The notes under the pieces are model-generated. The model saw nothing but the letters and a program-made list of their open reading frames with translations, was not told where the DNA came from and did no database searches. This document shows, in pieces, positions 1-8,023 of a stretch of 18,406 nucleotides of DNA. Origin of the DNA: Chitinophagaceae bacterium UBA3961 (GTDB lineage: Bacteria; Bacteroidota; Bacteroidia; Chitinophagales; Chitinophagaceae); the NCBI GenBank assembly GCA_002385265.1, contig DGDD01000015.1:1-18406 (forward strand). The letters are read 5' to 3'. Position 1 is the first letter of the stretch. Every line of letters starts with the position of its first letter. The translations under genes and the position numbers were made by a program.

Positions 1-180
1 TGCTCGAAATGGCTTCGGACATCGTTTTCGGCAGAGATGGACGAATGGTACTTAAAAAACGAAATCATTTTAAATATATAAAAAGTAAGCAACAGAGCAA
101 ATGAAGAAGAATGGAAACTTACTTATAGATACCATCAGTTTTTCTTGATTAGCCAAGAGCACAATGTGTTAATTAATAAT
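1..180. repeat. Diverged partial copy of the 13966-14143 repeat
   Basis: This stretch aligns in the same orientation with 13966-14143. The first 53 bases differ at only three positions by eye. The middle (about 54-125) is diverged, and the match resumes at 126-160, including the shared string ATACCATCAGTTTTTCTTGA. The end reads GCACAATGTGTTAAT here and GCACAACGCGTTAAT in the other copy, so the terminal-repeat motif is degraded. The match begins at base 1, so the element probably extends left of the window. No coding sequence is seen. Like the other copy, it lies beyond the 3' end of a minus-strand gene. Confidence 0.8.
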
Positions 181-304
181 TAAGAATTGCGCTTTGAAGG
201 TATTGTATTTCATGCATACGAGATGGAAGCGATGTTGTGAGAGTAATTGTCAAAGTGAGGCGAAGCCTCTATTATTAATTAAATAATTATTACTTTTTAA
301 TTGC
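181..304. other. AT-rich gene-free spacer with a short hairpin
   Basis: No gene is seen between the repeat and the ABC ATPase stop codon. A perfect 5-bp stem with a GAA loop (GAGGC-GAA-GCCTC, 257-269) lies about 36 bases past the ATPase stop, followed by AT-rich quasi-palindromic sequence at 270-292. On the minus strand the hairpin is not followed by a U-run, so it is only a weak terminator candidate. Confidence 0.4.
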
Positions 305-1282
305 TCACTGTATATATTGAAGATAATTCGGATTGAATTTCAGGCTCAGCTCCCAGCCTTCTTTCCAATAATTGGAGGTAGTTCTCGCCCAAATAATATG
401 ATCCTGAACTTTCACACCAATTAAATAGAAAGCGCCCCAGTATTGTACTTCCGACACAACGCCATTGATATCACCGTTACCGTATTCACCTAAATGAACA
501 TGCTCAGGACGGATCCAAACAAATGGTTTGTAATGGTTGATGTATTCTAAATGCGGAACAATAGTGGTAGGAAAATGATTGAAATCACCCAGTAGGCCGG
601 CCGCATATAAATCGGTTGGATTGTTGTACAAATGATCGGGGCTTCCCTTTTGAATGATGGATCCTTGTTTCAAAACCATCACTTGATCAGCCCAAGAAAG
701 CACATCAACAGCTTCATGGGTAACCATGATACAAGAAAGATTTTTGTGGGTCGCCAAATCATGCAAAACAGATTTCATGATCCGTTTGTGATGTGCATCC
801 AAGTGCGAGAATGGTTCATCAAGTAACAATAATTCGGGAGAAGTTGTGAGCAATCGGGCCAATGCAATGCGCTGGCGTTCACCGCCGGAGAGTTGATCTG
901 TTCTTCGTTTTAGCAAATGGGTAATTCTACAGATATCGTATAACTCGTTTGCTTCTTCCTGCGTTAATTCGTTGGCATAATCCATTAGTTCATGAACCCA
1001 ATAGTTATTCCGAAGTTCAAAATACTGTGATAAGTAGGCGATCTTTTTATGACCGGGAATCAGTTTATCATTAGGCCCCAAAACTCGTTCATTACCCAAG
1101 AAAACACCACCTGAATTGGGTTGCAGCAATCCAGCAATCATTTTCAAAAGCGTTGTTTTTCCGGATCCCGTTTCCCCAACAATAGCCAGCTTCTCTCCTC
1201 TTTTCTGCTGAAAATGGATGTCTTTTACTGTATAATTACCCTGCTCAATTCTACTCAGTCCAACTACATTGATCAAATACAT
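305..1282 (-). CDS. ABC transporter ATP-binding protein with C-terminal TOBE domain
   Basis: This is the cytoplasmic nucleotide-binding subunit of an ABC transporter (325 aa). The ATPase domain is complete: Walker A GETGSGKTT at residues 36-44, Q-loop Gln86, signature LSGGE at 131-135, Walker B LLLLDEP ending near 157 and switch His189. Residues about 255-320 (WIRPEHVHLG, then short beta-strand segments) resemble the TOBE domain of the PotA/CysA/FbpC importer class, which suggests uptake of a small solute such as an anion, metal or polyamine. The substrate cannot be read from the sequence. No permease or binding protein lies in the window, so its partners must be elsewhere. It is the last gene of a same-strand cluster, 50 bp after the DUF1349 gene. 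The ATG start is followed directly by the typical N-terminal beta-strand. Confidence 0.9.
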   Translation of the reverse strand: MYLINVVGLSRIEQGNYTVKDIHFQQKRGEKLAIVGETGSGKTTLLKMIAGLLQPNSGGVFLGNERVLGPNDKLIPGHKKIAYLSQYFELRNNYWVHELMDYANELTQEEANELYDICRITHLLKRRTDQLSGGERQRIALARLLTTSPELLLLDEPFSHLDAHHKRIMKSVLHDLATHKNLSCIMVTHEAVDVLSWADQVMVLKQGSIIQKGSPDHLYNNPTDLYAAGLLGDFNHFPTTIVPHLEYINHYKPFVWIRPEHVHLGEYGNGDINGVVSEVQYWGAFYLIGVKVQDHIIWARTTSNYWKEGWELSLKFNPNYLQYIQ

Positions 1283-1332
1283 AATAAGTCGCTTTGCGCG
1301 TCAAACTTAATAAAGAAATTGATGGCAGCCTA

Positions 1333-1989
1333 TTATTCTCCTATATAGGGGTCTTTGATGGTATGTTTCCGGTACTTTATCTGAGTGAATGTAACGGTAT
1401 TCGAGCTTCCAACGGGCGCTTGAGAGAGAAATCCAAGTTTCCATTCCAAGGCATTGTTGATTTGCAAATGCCGGATCAAATACCAGTTTTTACCTGTTTC
1501 ACTTACATAAATGGTGATCACATTTCCCGCTTTGGCTATTTTGAAGAAAACTGCATTGCCTTTAATTGCTTGGGAATTGCAATCATCCGACACATCTTTG
1601 GTTACTACTGTTACAATCCGATGAAATCCTTGATAGTCTTTTTCAAAACAACATTTAATCCAGTTCAGACTGTCGGCTTTCAATACCAAAGCCCCTCCGT
1701 CCCATTTGGTTTTGAAGGGATGGTGAATTTTAGCTGTGAGCACAAAATCACTATCGGGTACAAACAAAAGCTTGGGAGCATTATCTGTATTGTAGGTTAC
1801 ATTGGGATCTCGAAACATATCCGTTTTTTCACCACTTTTGATAACCAAACTATCCCCTTTAATGCTGTATGCAAGAGGTTGGTTTTCCCATTGAAGTGGA
1901 AATGGAATTGATTTTAAACTAACAGGCTTCTGAGCAAGGGAAGCTAATGCAATTGATAGACTAAATAAAAGCAATCGTAGCTGTTTCAT
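1333..1989 (-). CDS. Exported DUF1349 (concanavalin-like fold) protein
   Basis: The 218-aa product starts with a signal peptide (MKQLRLLLFSLSIALASLA, likely cleavage near residues 19-20), so it should be periplasmic or outer-surface. The mature part matches the pattern of DUF1349 proteins: DMFRDPNVTY at about 57-66, a KWDGGALVLKADSLNWIKCCFE segment at about 95-116, and paired beta-strands ending KLGFLSQAPVGSS near 184-196. The family has a lectin/glucanase-like jelly-roll fold and is usually of unknown function, so carbohydrate binding is possible but not shown. The gene starts 3 bp after the stop of the upstream amidohydrolase and is surely co-transcribed with it. That pairing suggests both act outside the cytoplasm on the same material. 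Family assignment is by recognition of the motif pattern, not by search. Confidence 0.8.
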   Translation of the reverse strand: MKQLRLLLFSLSIALASLAQKPVSLKSIPFPLQWENQPLAYSIKGDSLVIKSGEKTDMFRDPNVTYNTDNAPKLLFVPDSDFVLTAKIHHPFKTKWDGGALVLKADSLNWIKCCFEKDYQGFHRIVTVVTKDVSDDCNSQAIKGNAVFFKIAKAGNVITIYVSETGKNWYLIRHLQINNALEWKLGFLSQAPVGSSNTVTFTQIKYRKHTIKDPYIGE

Positions 1990-1992
1990 CGT

Positions 1993-3423
1993 TTATTGAG
2001 TTATCGGTTTGAATTTAGAATTGGTGGCAGCTATTTGAACTTCGTTTAAAATTTGATCAAGCTGTTGACGAGAAAACAAGTTCCCCGATTTCATTACTGC
2101 ATGAATTTTCTGAGTAGCTGAAATATTCTTCAATGGATTTTCATCGAGTAGTAGTAAATCTGCCGCGAACCCCGCTTCAACTTTTCCATACTTGTTGCTC
2201 AACTTGAAATAGGCTGGTCCGTTCAAAATGCTTGCCTTTAATGCCTGTGCAGGTGTAAGTCCGTATTTCACCAATAATTCCAACTCCAAGTGCAAGCCCA
2301 GTCCCGGATACACAAAAGAATTCAAATAGCCGGCATCAGTACCCGCAATAATGGTCATCCCAGATTGTACTACCAGTGGGATAAGAGAAGCAGTTGCCTC
2401 AAATACGCGGTGACGCATCTCAATGGCATCTGCATTATCACCTGCGGCTCTTTTGATCCTCCACCAATAAGTGTTCTTCAATCCGGTTCCGAGGTACTTC
2501 AAATAAGAATCGTTCCAGTGATTGGTATTATCGAAATTGGAAGTAATGGAACTAATTAAAAGGGTTGGAACGATACCCGTACCCTTTGAAGCCAAATAAC
2601 GATACGTAGCCAATGCTTTTGCGGTATCGAAAACAGCAAGTGCTAAGGGCATTACTTCGCGGCCTTGCAAAAATCCTTTTGAATACAAATTAGAGATCAC
2701 ATCATCGGCTCCGGCCTTTAACAAATAACCCATGTGTTCGATGGTGGTAAGTCCGGCATCGGCCACCTGTTTCATTGTGAGGGCATAGGGTATATGTCCA
2801 CTTACCGGCCAATTATTCGCGCGCGCAAGTTGAACGGCTTTTAAATACAAATCCGGCTTTAGCGTATTATCCGTGATCTTAATAAAATCAACTTCCAATT
2901 TCTTCAATGAATCAATTGCTTTTTCCAACCCGGCTTCGTCTCCAATTTCAATATCACCGATCCAAATAGAATTGATGCCTTCGATCTTAGGGCCTGAAGT
3001 GAAAAGTCGAGGGCCGAGTAATTTTCCTTCCGACAGTTCTTTTCTCCATTGCAGTACAGCCGGACTAATGTCTGCAGCAGCATCTCGTACGGCGGTAATG
3101 CCGTGGGCCAAATAAAGCGGCAGCAGGTTCTTATTTTCTTCCAATAAACTATCCCCGCCTCCAAAATGAACATGGTTATCCCAAAGTCCGGGTATCAAGT
3201 ACTTTCCGGTTCCATCAACAATTGCAAATGATTTGTATTTGGTATTCTTGTGAGGCACTATGGAAAGAATGGTACCCCCTTTAATGAACACATCTTTCGC
3301 AGTCAACAAAGAGTCGTTTTCAATGTCTACCACATTTACATTCGACACCACCCAATTGCCTTTTTGCTGCCCTTGAGCAGTCATGCCAACCAGAATAAAA
3401 AGTAGGGCAAAAAGTCCTTTCAT
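1993..3423 (-). CDS. Exported metal-dependent amidohydrolase (imidazolonepropionase/prolidase-like)
   Basis: This is an amidohydrolase-superfamily enzyme with a TIM barrel and split beta-sandwich, likely secreted. With the chosen ATG at 3423 the protein has 476 aa. It carries a signal peptide MKGLFALLFILVGMTAQG, then the metal motif DNHVHFGG (His84, His86), Lys182 in DFIKITD, His210 in SGHIP, His230 in TIEHMGY and Asp363 in IAGTDAGY. This is a full ligand set for the binuclear or mononuclear class. The C-terminal KVEAGFAADLLLLDENPL is typical of the family. The open frame extends to a TTG at 3459. The ATG is preferred because it gives a clean signal peptide and has GGAAG just upstream. The substrate is unknown (cyclic amide, dipeptide or similar). 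The gene leads a cluster with the DUF1349 gene. Confidence 0.88.
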   Translation of the reverse strand: MKGLFALLFILVGMTAQGQQKGNWVVSNVNVVDIENDSLLTAKDVFIKGGTILSIVPHKNTKYKSFAIVDGTGKYLIPGLWDNHVHFGGGDSLLEENKNLLPLYLAHGITAVRDAAADISPAVLQWRKELSEGKLLGPRLFTSGPKIEGINSIWIGDIEIGDEAGLEKAIDSLKKLEVDFIKITDNTLKPDLYLKAVQLARANNWPVSGHIPYALTMKQVADAGLTTIEHMGYLLKAGADDVISNLYSKGFLQGREVMPLALAVFDTAKALATYRYLASKGTGIVPTLLISSITSNFDNTNHWNDSYLKYLGTGLKNTYWWRIKRAAGDNADAIEMRHRVFEATASLIPLVVQSGMTIIAGTDAGYLNSFVYPGLGLHLELELLVKYGLTPAQALKASILNGPAYFKLSNKYGKVEAGFAADLLLLDENPLKNISATQKIHAVMKSGNLFSRQQLDQILNEVQIAATNSKFKPITQ

Positions 3424-3530
3424 AAGCTTCCAATTCAAACTGGAATTTAGTTGATTCAAAGGAAATCACCATCAGAAGCGTTCAATTTTGTGAACACAGC
3501 GGTGTCGGTTTCATTCATTAATTTTGCCGG
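3424..3530. promoter_or_regulatory. Divergent intergenic region between amidohydrolase and helicase
   Basis: These 107 bp separate divergent genes and should hold promoters for both. A TAnnTTTG-type box (TAATTTTG, 3519-3526), the Bacteroidota -7 consensus, lies only 4 bases before the helicase ATG. A weaker CAATTTTG lies at 3483-3490. No -33 element at standard spacing is clear. This is a weak prediction. Confidence 0.3.
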
Positions 3531-5363
3531 ATGTATTCAATAGAGGAAAAGGTAAAAGAGCTGATTCAATTGATCGATTTGGAAGAGAAAGCGCAGCAAG
3601 AGCAGTACAAACTCGACCAAACCCATACTTTAAAAACATTGAAAGCAGAAGGACTTGCGCTGCATCCCATTCAGGTGCAACGTAAAACCTTTGGCTTTGC
3701 CGACTACCCCGAAGTTCAATTCAGTTTGGGCTTTCCTGCCGAACAACACTTTTTTCGCGACAATGCCCCCATTGAGTGCTTCCTTATGGGTGAAGAACCC
3801 GTGAAGGGAGTCTTGTTAGAGTTTAATGGAAAAACGGGGATCGTTCGTTTGCATGCACCCGATTTTCCGGATTGGATCGAAGACAATGGCGTTGGAATCA
3901 AACTGAGTCCCGATACTCGTACCACTACCATCATGAAGAACAGTCTTCGTGGTGTACTGAAAAACAAATTCCTTTCAAGTCTTTTTGAGAAAATATACAG
4001 CGGAGAATCCTGGCAGTTGTCGTATCAGCCTAATACAAGAGAAATAAGCCTGAGTGACCGTTTCAACCAAAGTCAACAAGAAGCGATCATTGCTATGAAC
4101 AGTGATTTGCCAGTCACTATCGTGCATGGTCCTCCCGGAACGGGGAAAACCACTACCTTGATTGAAGGAATCAAACAATTGATTCGAAGAGGAGAAAAAG
4201 TATTGGTCAGCGCACCGTCGAACACTGCTGCCAACCATATTGCCCGCGGACTGCTTCAGGCAGGAATCAAAATAGCCAGAGTTGGAAATGTCACCAAAGT
4301 GAGTGAGGATCTCTTTCCGCATACGCCTGAGGGTTACATGAATGATCCGAAAATTCAGAAAGAGATTAAAGACTTACAAATTAGAGCCGCTGCCTTTCGA
4401 AAAATGGCACTTACTTATAAACGTCAATTCGGAAAAGCGGAACGAGAGCAGCGAAATCTCCTATTTAAAGAAGTGCGTCAAATTCGGGACGAAATAAAAA
4501 AGATCCAACATTATTATGAGGAGAAAATGATGGATCAAGCTTCGGCAGTAATTGGCACTCCAATCGGAATTGTAGACGCCGAGCTTTTCAAACATCAGTT
4601 CAACACATTGGTAATTGACGAAGCCGGACAATGTCTCGAGCCTCTTGCTTGGACACTCTTTGGTATGGCGGAAAAATATGTATTAGCCGGGGATCCTTTT
4701 CAATTGCCGCCAACGGTTATTAGTCAAGACGCCGCCGCAAAAGGATTTCAATCTTCCATCTTGGAACGCTTCATGAAAGTAATTGATCCTGTCTTTTTAT
4801 TGAACGTGCAGTACAGAATGCGTCCAACGATCGCGGGTTTCTCCAGCGACTATTTCTACGAAGGCAAATTGCAATCGGCCCCGCATTTAGAAAAAGACAG
4901 CAATTCCTTGGTATTTATTGATACTGCCGGTTCAGGCTTTCAAGAAAATGCAGGAGAGAATGGAAGTAGTTTACAGAATGAGGGAGAATTGCAATTGGTC
5001 CAGAAACTTTTAAATGAAATGGAAAGCAATCAAGCCGTCACCTTTATTACCCCCTATTCAGGTCAAACATTGGCCGCATCTCAAGTGCTTCCGAAAACGA
5101 TTCGTGTGAGTACCATTGATAGTTTTCAGGGGCAAGAACAGGAAACCATCATTATATCATTGGTAAGAAGTAATGAAGAAGGTATCATCGGGTTCTTGAA
5201 CGACTACCGACGCATGAATGTTGCTATGACCAGAGCCAAGCAAAAATTAATTGTTATTGGAGACAGTGCTACGATCGGTAGCGATCCTTTCTACAAAAAA
5301 TTTATGGAATATGTAGAAAAGGAAGGAGTATATAAAAGTGTTTGGGAATACGATCTTTTCTAA
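3531..5363 (+). CDS. UPF1/IGHMBP2-like superfamily 1B helicase
   Basis: The 610-aa protein is a predicted ATP-dependent 5'-3' DNA/RNA helicase of the cytoplasm. All SF1 motifs are present: a Q-like motif RFNQSQQEAI (177-186), motif I GPPGTGKTT (200-208), motif II VIDEAGQ (361-367), motif III GDPFQLPP (387-394), motif IV QYRMRP (427-432), motif V STIDSFQGQE (527-536) and motif VI RMNVAMTRAK (561-570). The N-terminal 170 residues form a beta-rich 1B-type domain. Residues 280-337 are a charged helical stalk, as in UPF1/SMUBP2 relatives. No nuclease or zinc domain is attached, and the length is ordinary for the bacterial family. Its role could be R-loop or replication-conflict processing; nothing nearby narrows this. 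Its stop codon overlaps that of the convergent AraC gene by three bases, with no terminator between them. Confidence 0.92.
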   Translation: MYSIEEKVKELIQLIDLEEKAQQEQYKLDQTHTLKTLKAEGLALHPIQVQRKTFGFADYPEVQFSLGFPAEQHFFRDNAPIECFLMGEEPVKGVLLEFNGKTGIVRLHAPDFPDWIEDNGVGIKLSPDTRTTTIMKNSLRGVLKNKFLSSLFEKIYSGESWQLSYQPNTREISLSDRFNQSQQEAIIAMNSDLPVTIVHGPPGTGKTTTLIEGIKQLIRRGEKVLVSAPSNTAANHIARGLLQAGIKIARVGNVTKVSEDLFPHTPEGYMNDPKIQKEIKDLQIRAAAFRKMALTYKRQFGKAEREQRNLLFKEVRQIRDEIKKIQHYYEEKMMDQASAVIGTPIGIVDAELFKHQFNTLVIDEAGQCLEPLAWTLFGMAEKYVLAGDPFQLPPTVISQDAAAKGFQSSILERFMKVIDPVFLLNVQYRMRPTIAGFSSDYFYEGKLQSAPHLEKDSNSLVFIDTAGSGFQENAGENGSSLQNEGELQLVQKLLNEMESNQAVTFITPYSGQTLAASQVLPKTIRVSTIDSFQGQEQETIIISLVRSNEEGIIGFLNDYRRMNVAMTRAKQKLIVIGDSATIGSDPFYKKFMEYVEKEGVYKSVWEYDLF

Positions 5364-6292
5364 TTGCGATTTTGTATACAAGTTTTATAAGATCCTGGCG
5401 TAATACCTTCCATTTTTTTGAACAATCGAACGAAGTAATTGGTATCGGAGAATCCACATTGAACACTCACATCCGTAATACTGTTCTTGTTATCGGTCAT
5501 CAATTGCTTCGCTAATTTAATTCGTTCCCTGTTCACGAACTCTAAAGGAGTAATTCCAAATTGTTCCTTGAACCACTTGAAGAAATCATTTCTACTCATA
5601 TAGGCTCTTCTACAAAGCGTATCGACTTCTATTTTTTCAGAAATATGTTCATGAATGTAATTCAATACATAGTGCATGCGCGTATGATTTGATGCAGCAT
5701 TCGCTTCGGTATTGATTTGAAGAAGGTGTTGACTTTGCACCAACCGTATCAATAATTCTTTCAAATTAAGATCGGCATAAATATTCTTCGTTATATCGGG
5801 GCTGCTACAAACACGAATCAATTTATTAATAAGGTCTGTAACTTCCGTATCGTTGTCGAAATGGTATTGATTGAATTGCAATTCCCAATTTCTTTTTTGA
5901 TCGGGATCGCTGTTGTAATAATCATTTAGGTAGTGTATCGTATCGTTGATGTATCGAGCATCAACAGCCAAAGCGATGCATTGGGTTGGGTTCTCCGTTT
6001 GGGCTTCGGGAAAATCAATCACCATGGTTTCATTTGCAGGAACAATCACCGTTTCACCGGGAAGATAGTCGAAAGCAGGTTTCTCGAACAAGTGCATTAC
6101 TTTCTTACCACGCACCATACTGGTGATCACAAAATCGTTGAACGTTAGAGGAACTCGGTAGGTTTCTTGGTAGCTTTCAAACACGTTTAATTCACAATTC
6201 TTTAGGTTGAAAACGCGGCGATTTTCTACCAAAGTTTGCAAATACTTTGGGTGTGTTAAATCAATCTTATTGAGATAATTGCGAGGCGGCAT
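5360..6292 (-). CDS. AraC-family transcriptional regulator, likely controlling the aldehyde dehydrogenase
   Basis: The C-terminal 100 residues (about 205-305 from the ATG) are a double helix-turn-helix AraC domain. The first half holds VDTLCRRAYMSRNDFFKWFKE and the second the hallmark ITDVSVQCGFSDTNYFVRLFKKMEGITPGSYK. The N-terminal half (about 30-125) is beta-rich, with VRGKKVMHLFEKPAFDYLPGETVIVPANE. That resembles the AraC_N/cupin-type sensor domains found in YqhC-like aldehyde regulators, although this match is by pattern only. It is divergent from the aldehyde dehydrogenase across about 150 bp, the classic layout of a local activator. The open frame reaches a TTG at 6298; the ATG at 6292 is preferred. 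Its 3' end overlaps the helicase stop, so antisense read-through is likely. Confidence 0.88.
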   Translation of the reverse strand: MPPRNYLNKIDLTHPKYLQTLVENRRVFNLKNCELNVFESYQETYRVPLTFNDFVITSMVRGKKVMHLFEKPAFDYLPGETVIVPANETMVIDFPEAQTENPTQCIALAVDARYINDTIHYLNDYYNSDPDQKRNWELQFNQYHFDNDTEVTDLINKLIRVCSSPDITKNIYADLNLKELLIRLVQSQHLLQINTEANAASNHTRMHYVLNYIHEHISEKIEVDTLCRRAYMSRNDFFKWFKEQFGITPLEFVNRERIKLAKQLMTDNKNSITDVSVQCGFSDTNYFVRLFKKMEGITPGSYKTCIQNRN

Positions 6293-6445
6293 GAGCAAAT
6301 CGTTTACACCAGTAAATTACGAATTGAGTAGAAGTGCTCCCAACACTTCGGTACAAATGTGCTATAAAAAAATACAAAATTCAATGATTAAAATCAGTTT
6401 TAGGAAGAAGTTAGCTGTATTAATTCATTTCTAAAACGATTCCAT
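6293..6445. promoter_or_regulatory. Divergent regulatory region of the AraC regulator and aldehyde dehydrogenase
   Basis: This AT-rich 153-bp stretch has no gene. It contains an inverted repeat GAAGTG-N7-CACTTC (6331-6349) near the regulator side. A second pair, GTTTTAG (6397-6403) and CTAAAAC (6431-6437), lies just before the dehydrogenase start. Either could be a regulator site. No ribosome-binding sequence precedes the ATG at 6446, which is usual in Bacteroidota. Confidence 0.4.
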
Positions 6446-7978
6446 ATGAGCACAGCTACAGCGGCAGCGCCCGCCTCTAACGTGGCCAAAAGGCCCCAAT
6501 TCAAAGAAAAATACGAGCATTACATCAACGGTTCATGGGTAGCCCCCAGCAGCGGCGAATACTTTGACAATCTATCTCCTATCGATGGAAAAGTGTTTAC
6601 AAAAGCAGCGCGAGGAAATGCTCAAGATATTGAAAAAGCTATCGACGCGGCTGCGGAAGCCTTTAAAACTTGGAGCAAAACGGCTGCCGCAACTCGTAGC
6701 AATATTCTTCTAAAAATAGCGCAGGTAATTGAAGACAATCTTGAATACCTAGCCATTGTAGAAACCATCGATAACGGTAAGGCACTTAGAGAAACAAGAG
6801 CAGCCGATATTCCTTTAGTGGTAGACCATTTTCGCTATTTCGCCGGTGTTATTCGCAGCGAAGAAGGCAGCATCAGCGAACACGATGAAACAACCGTGAG
6901 TATCAATTTACACGAGCCTATTGGCATCGTAGGTCAAATCATTCCTTGGAACTTCCCGCTTCTAATGGCTGCATGGAAAATAGCTCCGGCCTTGGCAGCA
7001 GGTTGTACGGTTATTGTAAAACCGGCTGAACAAACTCCCACCAGTATCATGGTATTGATGGAATTGATCGGCGATTTGCTTCCCAAAGGAGTATTGAATG
7101 TGGTGAGTGGATTTGGGCCGGAAGCAGGTAAGCCATTGGCTACTTCTCCTAGAATTCAAAAAGTAGCGTTTACAGGAGAAACTACTACCGGACGATTGAT
7201 CATGCAATATGCATCTGAAAACTTGATTCCGGTAACAATGGAATTGGGCGGTAAGAGTCCAAATATCTTCTTTGAAAGCGTAGCAGCACAAGACGATGAG
7301 TTCTTCGACAAAGCAGTTGAAGGTGCGGTAATGTTTGCTTTGAACCAAGGTGAAGTATGTACTTGTCCTTCGAGAATTCTGGTTCACGAAAACATCTACG
7401 ACAAGTTCATGGAACGCGTAATAAAAAGAGCCAATGCCATTAAGTTGGGTAATCCCCTCGATGGAACTGTAATGATGGGTGCACAGGCTTCAGAAGATCA
7501 ATACAAGAAGATCCTCAGCTATATTGAAATTGGAAAACAAGAAGGTGCTCAAGTTTTATGTGGTGGCGAAGCGTTCCATCAGAATAGTGGATTGGAACAT
7601 GGCTATTATATTAAGCCAACCATCTTTAGAGGCACCAATAAAATGCGCATTTTCCAAGAAGAAATTTTTGGGCCGGTTACTTCCGTCACTACTTTCAAAA
7701 CTACCGAAGAGGCCATCGCAATTGCCAATGACACTTTGTATGGCTTAGGTGCCGGTGTTTGGAGTAGAGATGCGCACGAATTGTATCAAGTACCCCGTGC
7801 TATTCAAGCAGGCCGTGTTTGGGTGAACTGCTATCACGCTTACCCTGCACACGCACCGTTTGGTGGCTATAAGAAATCAGGTTTTGGCAGAGAAACACAC
7901 AAAATGATGTTGGCTCACTACCGTCAAACTAAAAACATGCTGATCTCCTATAGCAAAAACAAACTTGGTTTCTTTTAA
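6446..7978 (+). CDS. NAD(P)-dependent aldehyde dehydrogenase, AldB/ExaC-like
   Basis: The 510-aa enzyme oxidises aldehydes (acetaldehyde-type substrates in the closest known family, EC 1.2.1.3) to carboxylates in the cytoplasm. The catalytic set is intact: Asn169 in [12 protein letters not shown], cofactor segment VKPAEQTP (191-198), FTGETTTGR (242-250), general base Glu266 in MELGGKSPN, and nucleophile Cys305 in [11 protein letters not shown] by alignment with the ALDH2 active-site string. Glu406 sits in EEIFGP, and the C-terminal [13 protein letters not shown] is present. The GEVCTCPSR form and the following DUF779 gene are characteristic of the AldB/ExaC/acetaldehyde dehydrogenase II group. 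The ATG start gives a short Ala-rich N-terminal extension before the conserved YINGSWV. The gene ends in a strong intrinsic terminator and is probably activated by the divergent AraC protein. Confidence 0.94.
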   Translation: MSTATAAAPASNVAKRPQFKEKYEHYINGSWVAPSSGEYFDNLSPIDGKVFTKAARGNAQDIEKAIDAAAEAFKTWSKTAAATRSNILLKIAQVIEDNLEYLAIVETIDNGKALRETRAADIPLVVDHFRYFAGVIRSEEGSISEHDETTVSINLHEPIGIVGQIIPWNFPLLMAAWKIAPALAAGCTVIVKPAEQTPTSIMVLMELIGDLLPKGVLNVVSGFGPEAGKPLATSPRIQKVAFTGETTTGRLIMQYASENLIPVTMELGGKSPNIFFESVAAQDDEFFDKAVEGAVMFALNQGEVCTCPSRILVHENIYDKFMERVIKRANAIKLGNPLDGTVMMGAQASEDQYKKILSYIEIGKQEGAQVLCGGEAFHQNSGLEHGYYIKPTIFRGTNKMRIFQEEIFGPVTSVTTFKTTEEAIAIANDTLYGLGAGVWSRDAHELYQVPRAIQAGRVWVNCYHAYPAHAPFGGYKKSGFGRETHKMMLAHYRQTKNMLISYSKNKLGFF

Positions 7979-7988
7979 TAAATCAAAC

Positions 7989-8020
7989 AGACTCCCGAGC
8001 ATATCGGGAGTCTCCTTTTT
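7989..8020 (+). terminator. Intrinsic terminator between aldehyde dehydrogenase and DUF779
   Basis: A perfect 10-bp stem, AGACTCCCGA (7989-7998) and TCGGGAGTCT (8004-8013), encloses the 5-base loop GCATA. It is followed by CC and five T residues (8016-8020). It begins 10 bases after the dehydrogenase stop and ends three bases before the DUF779 ATG. Confidence 0.88.
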
Positions 8021-8023
8021 ACT

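Noticed and set aside
257..269. GAGGC-GAA-GCCTC hairpin as terminator of the ABC ATPase
   Set aside because: The stem has only 5 bp, and in the minus-strand direction the following bases are not a U-run. It is kept only as a note in the spacer entry.
1294..1911. A 205-codon plus-strand open frame opposite the DUF1349 gene
   Set aside because: It is fully antisense to a gene with a signal peptide and family motifs. Its own translation has no recognisable domain, so it is a shadow frame.
3424..3459. Upstream TTG start for the exported amidohydrolase
   Set aside because: It would put 12 polar residues before the signal peptide. The ATG at 3423 has a purine-rich GGAAG just upstream and gives a normal signal sequence.
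3531..5363. Helicase as part of an anti-phage defence system
   Set aside because: The protein has only the ordinary SF1B helicase core with no nuclease, and its neighbours are metabolic and regulatory genes. Nothing points to a defence island.
6962..7387. A 141-codon minus-strand open frame inside the aldehyde dehydrogenase
   Set aside because: It lies across the catalytic region of an intact dehydrogenase and has low-complexity Ser/Cys/His-rich content typical of reverse-frame artefacts.
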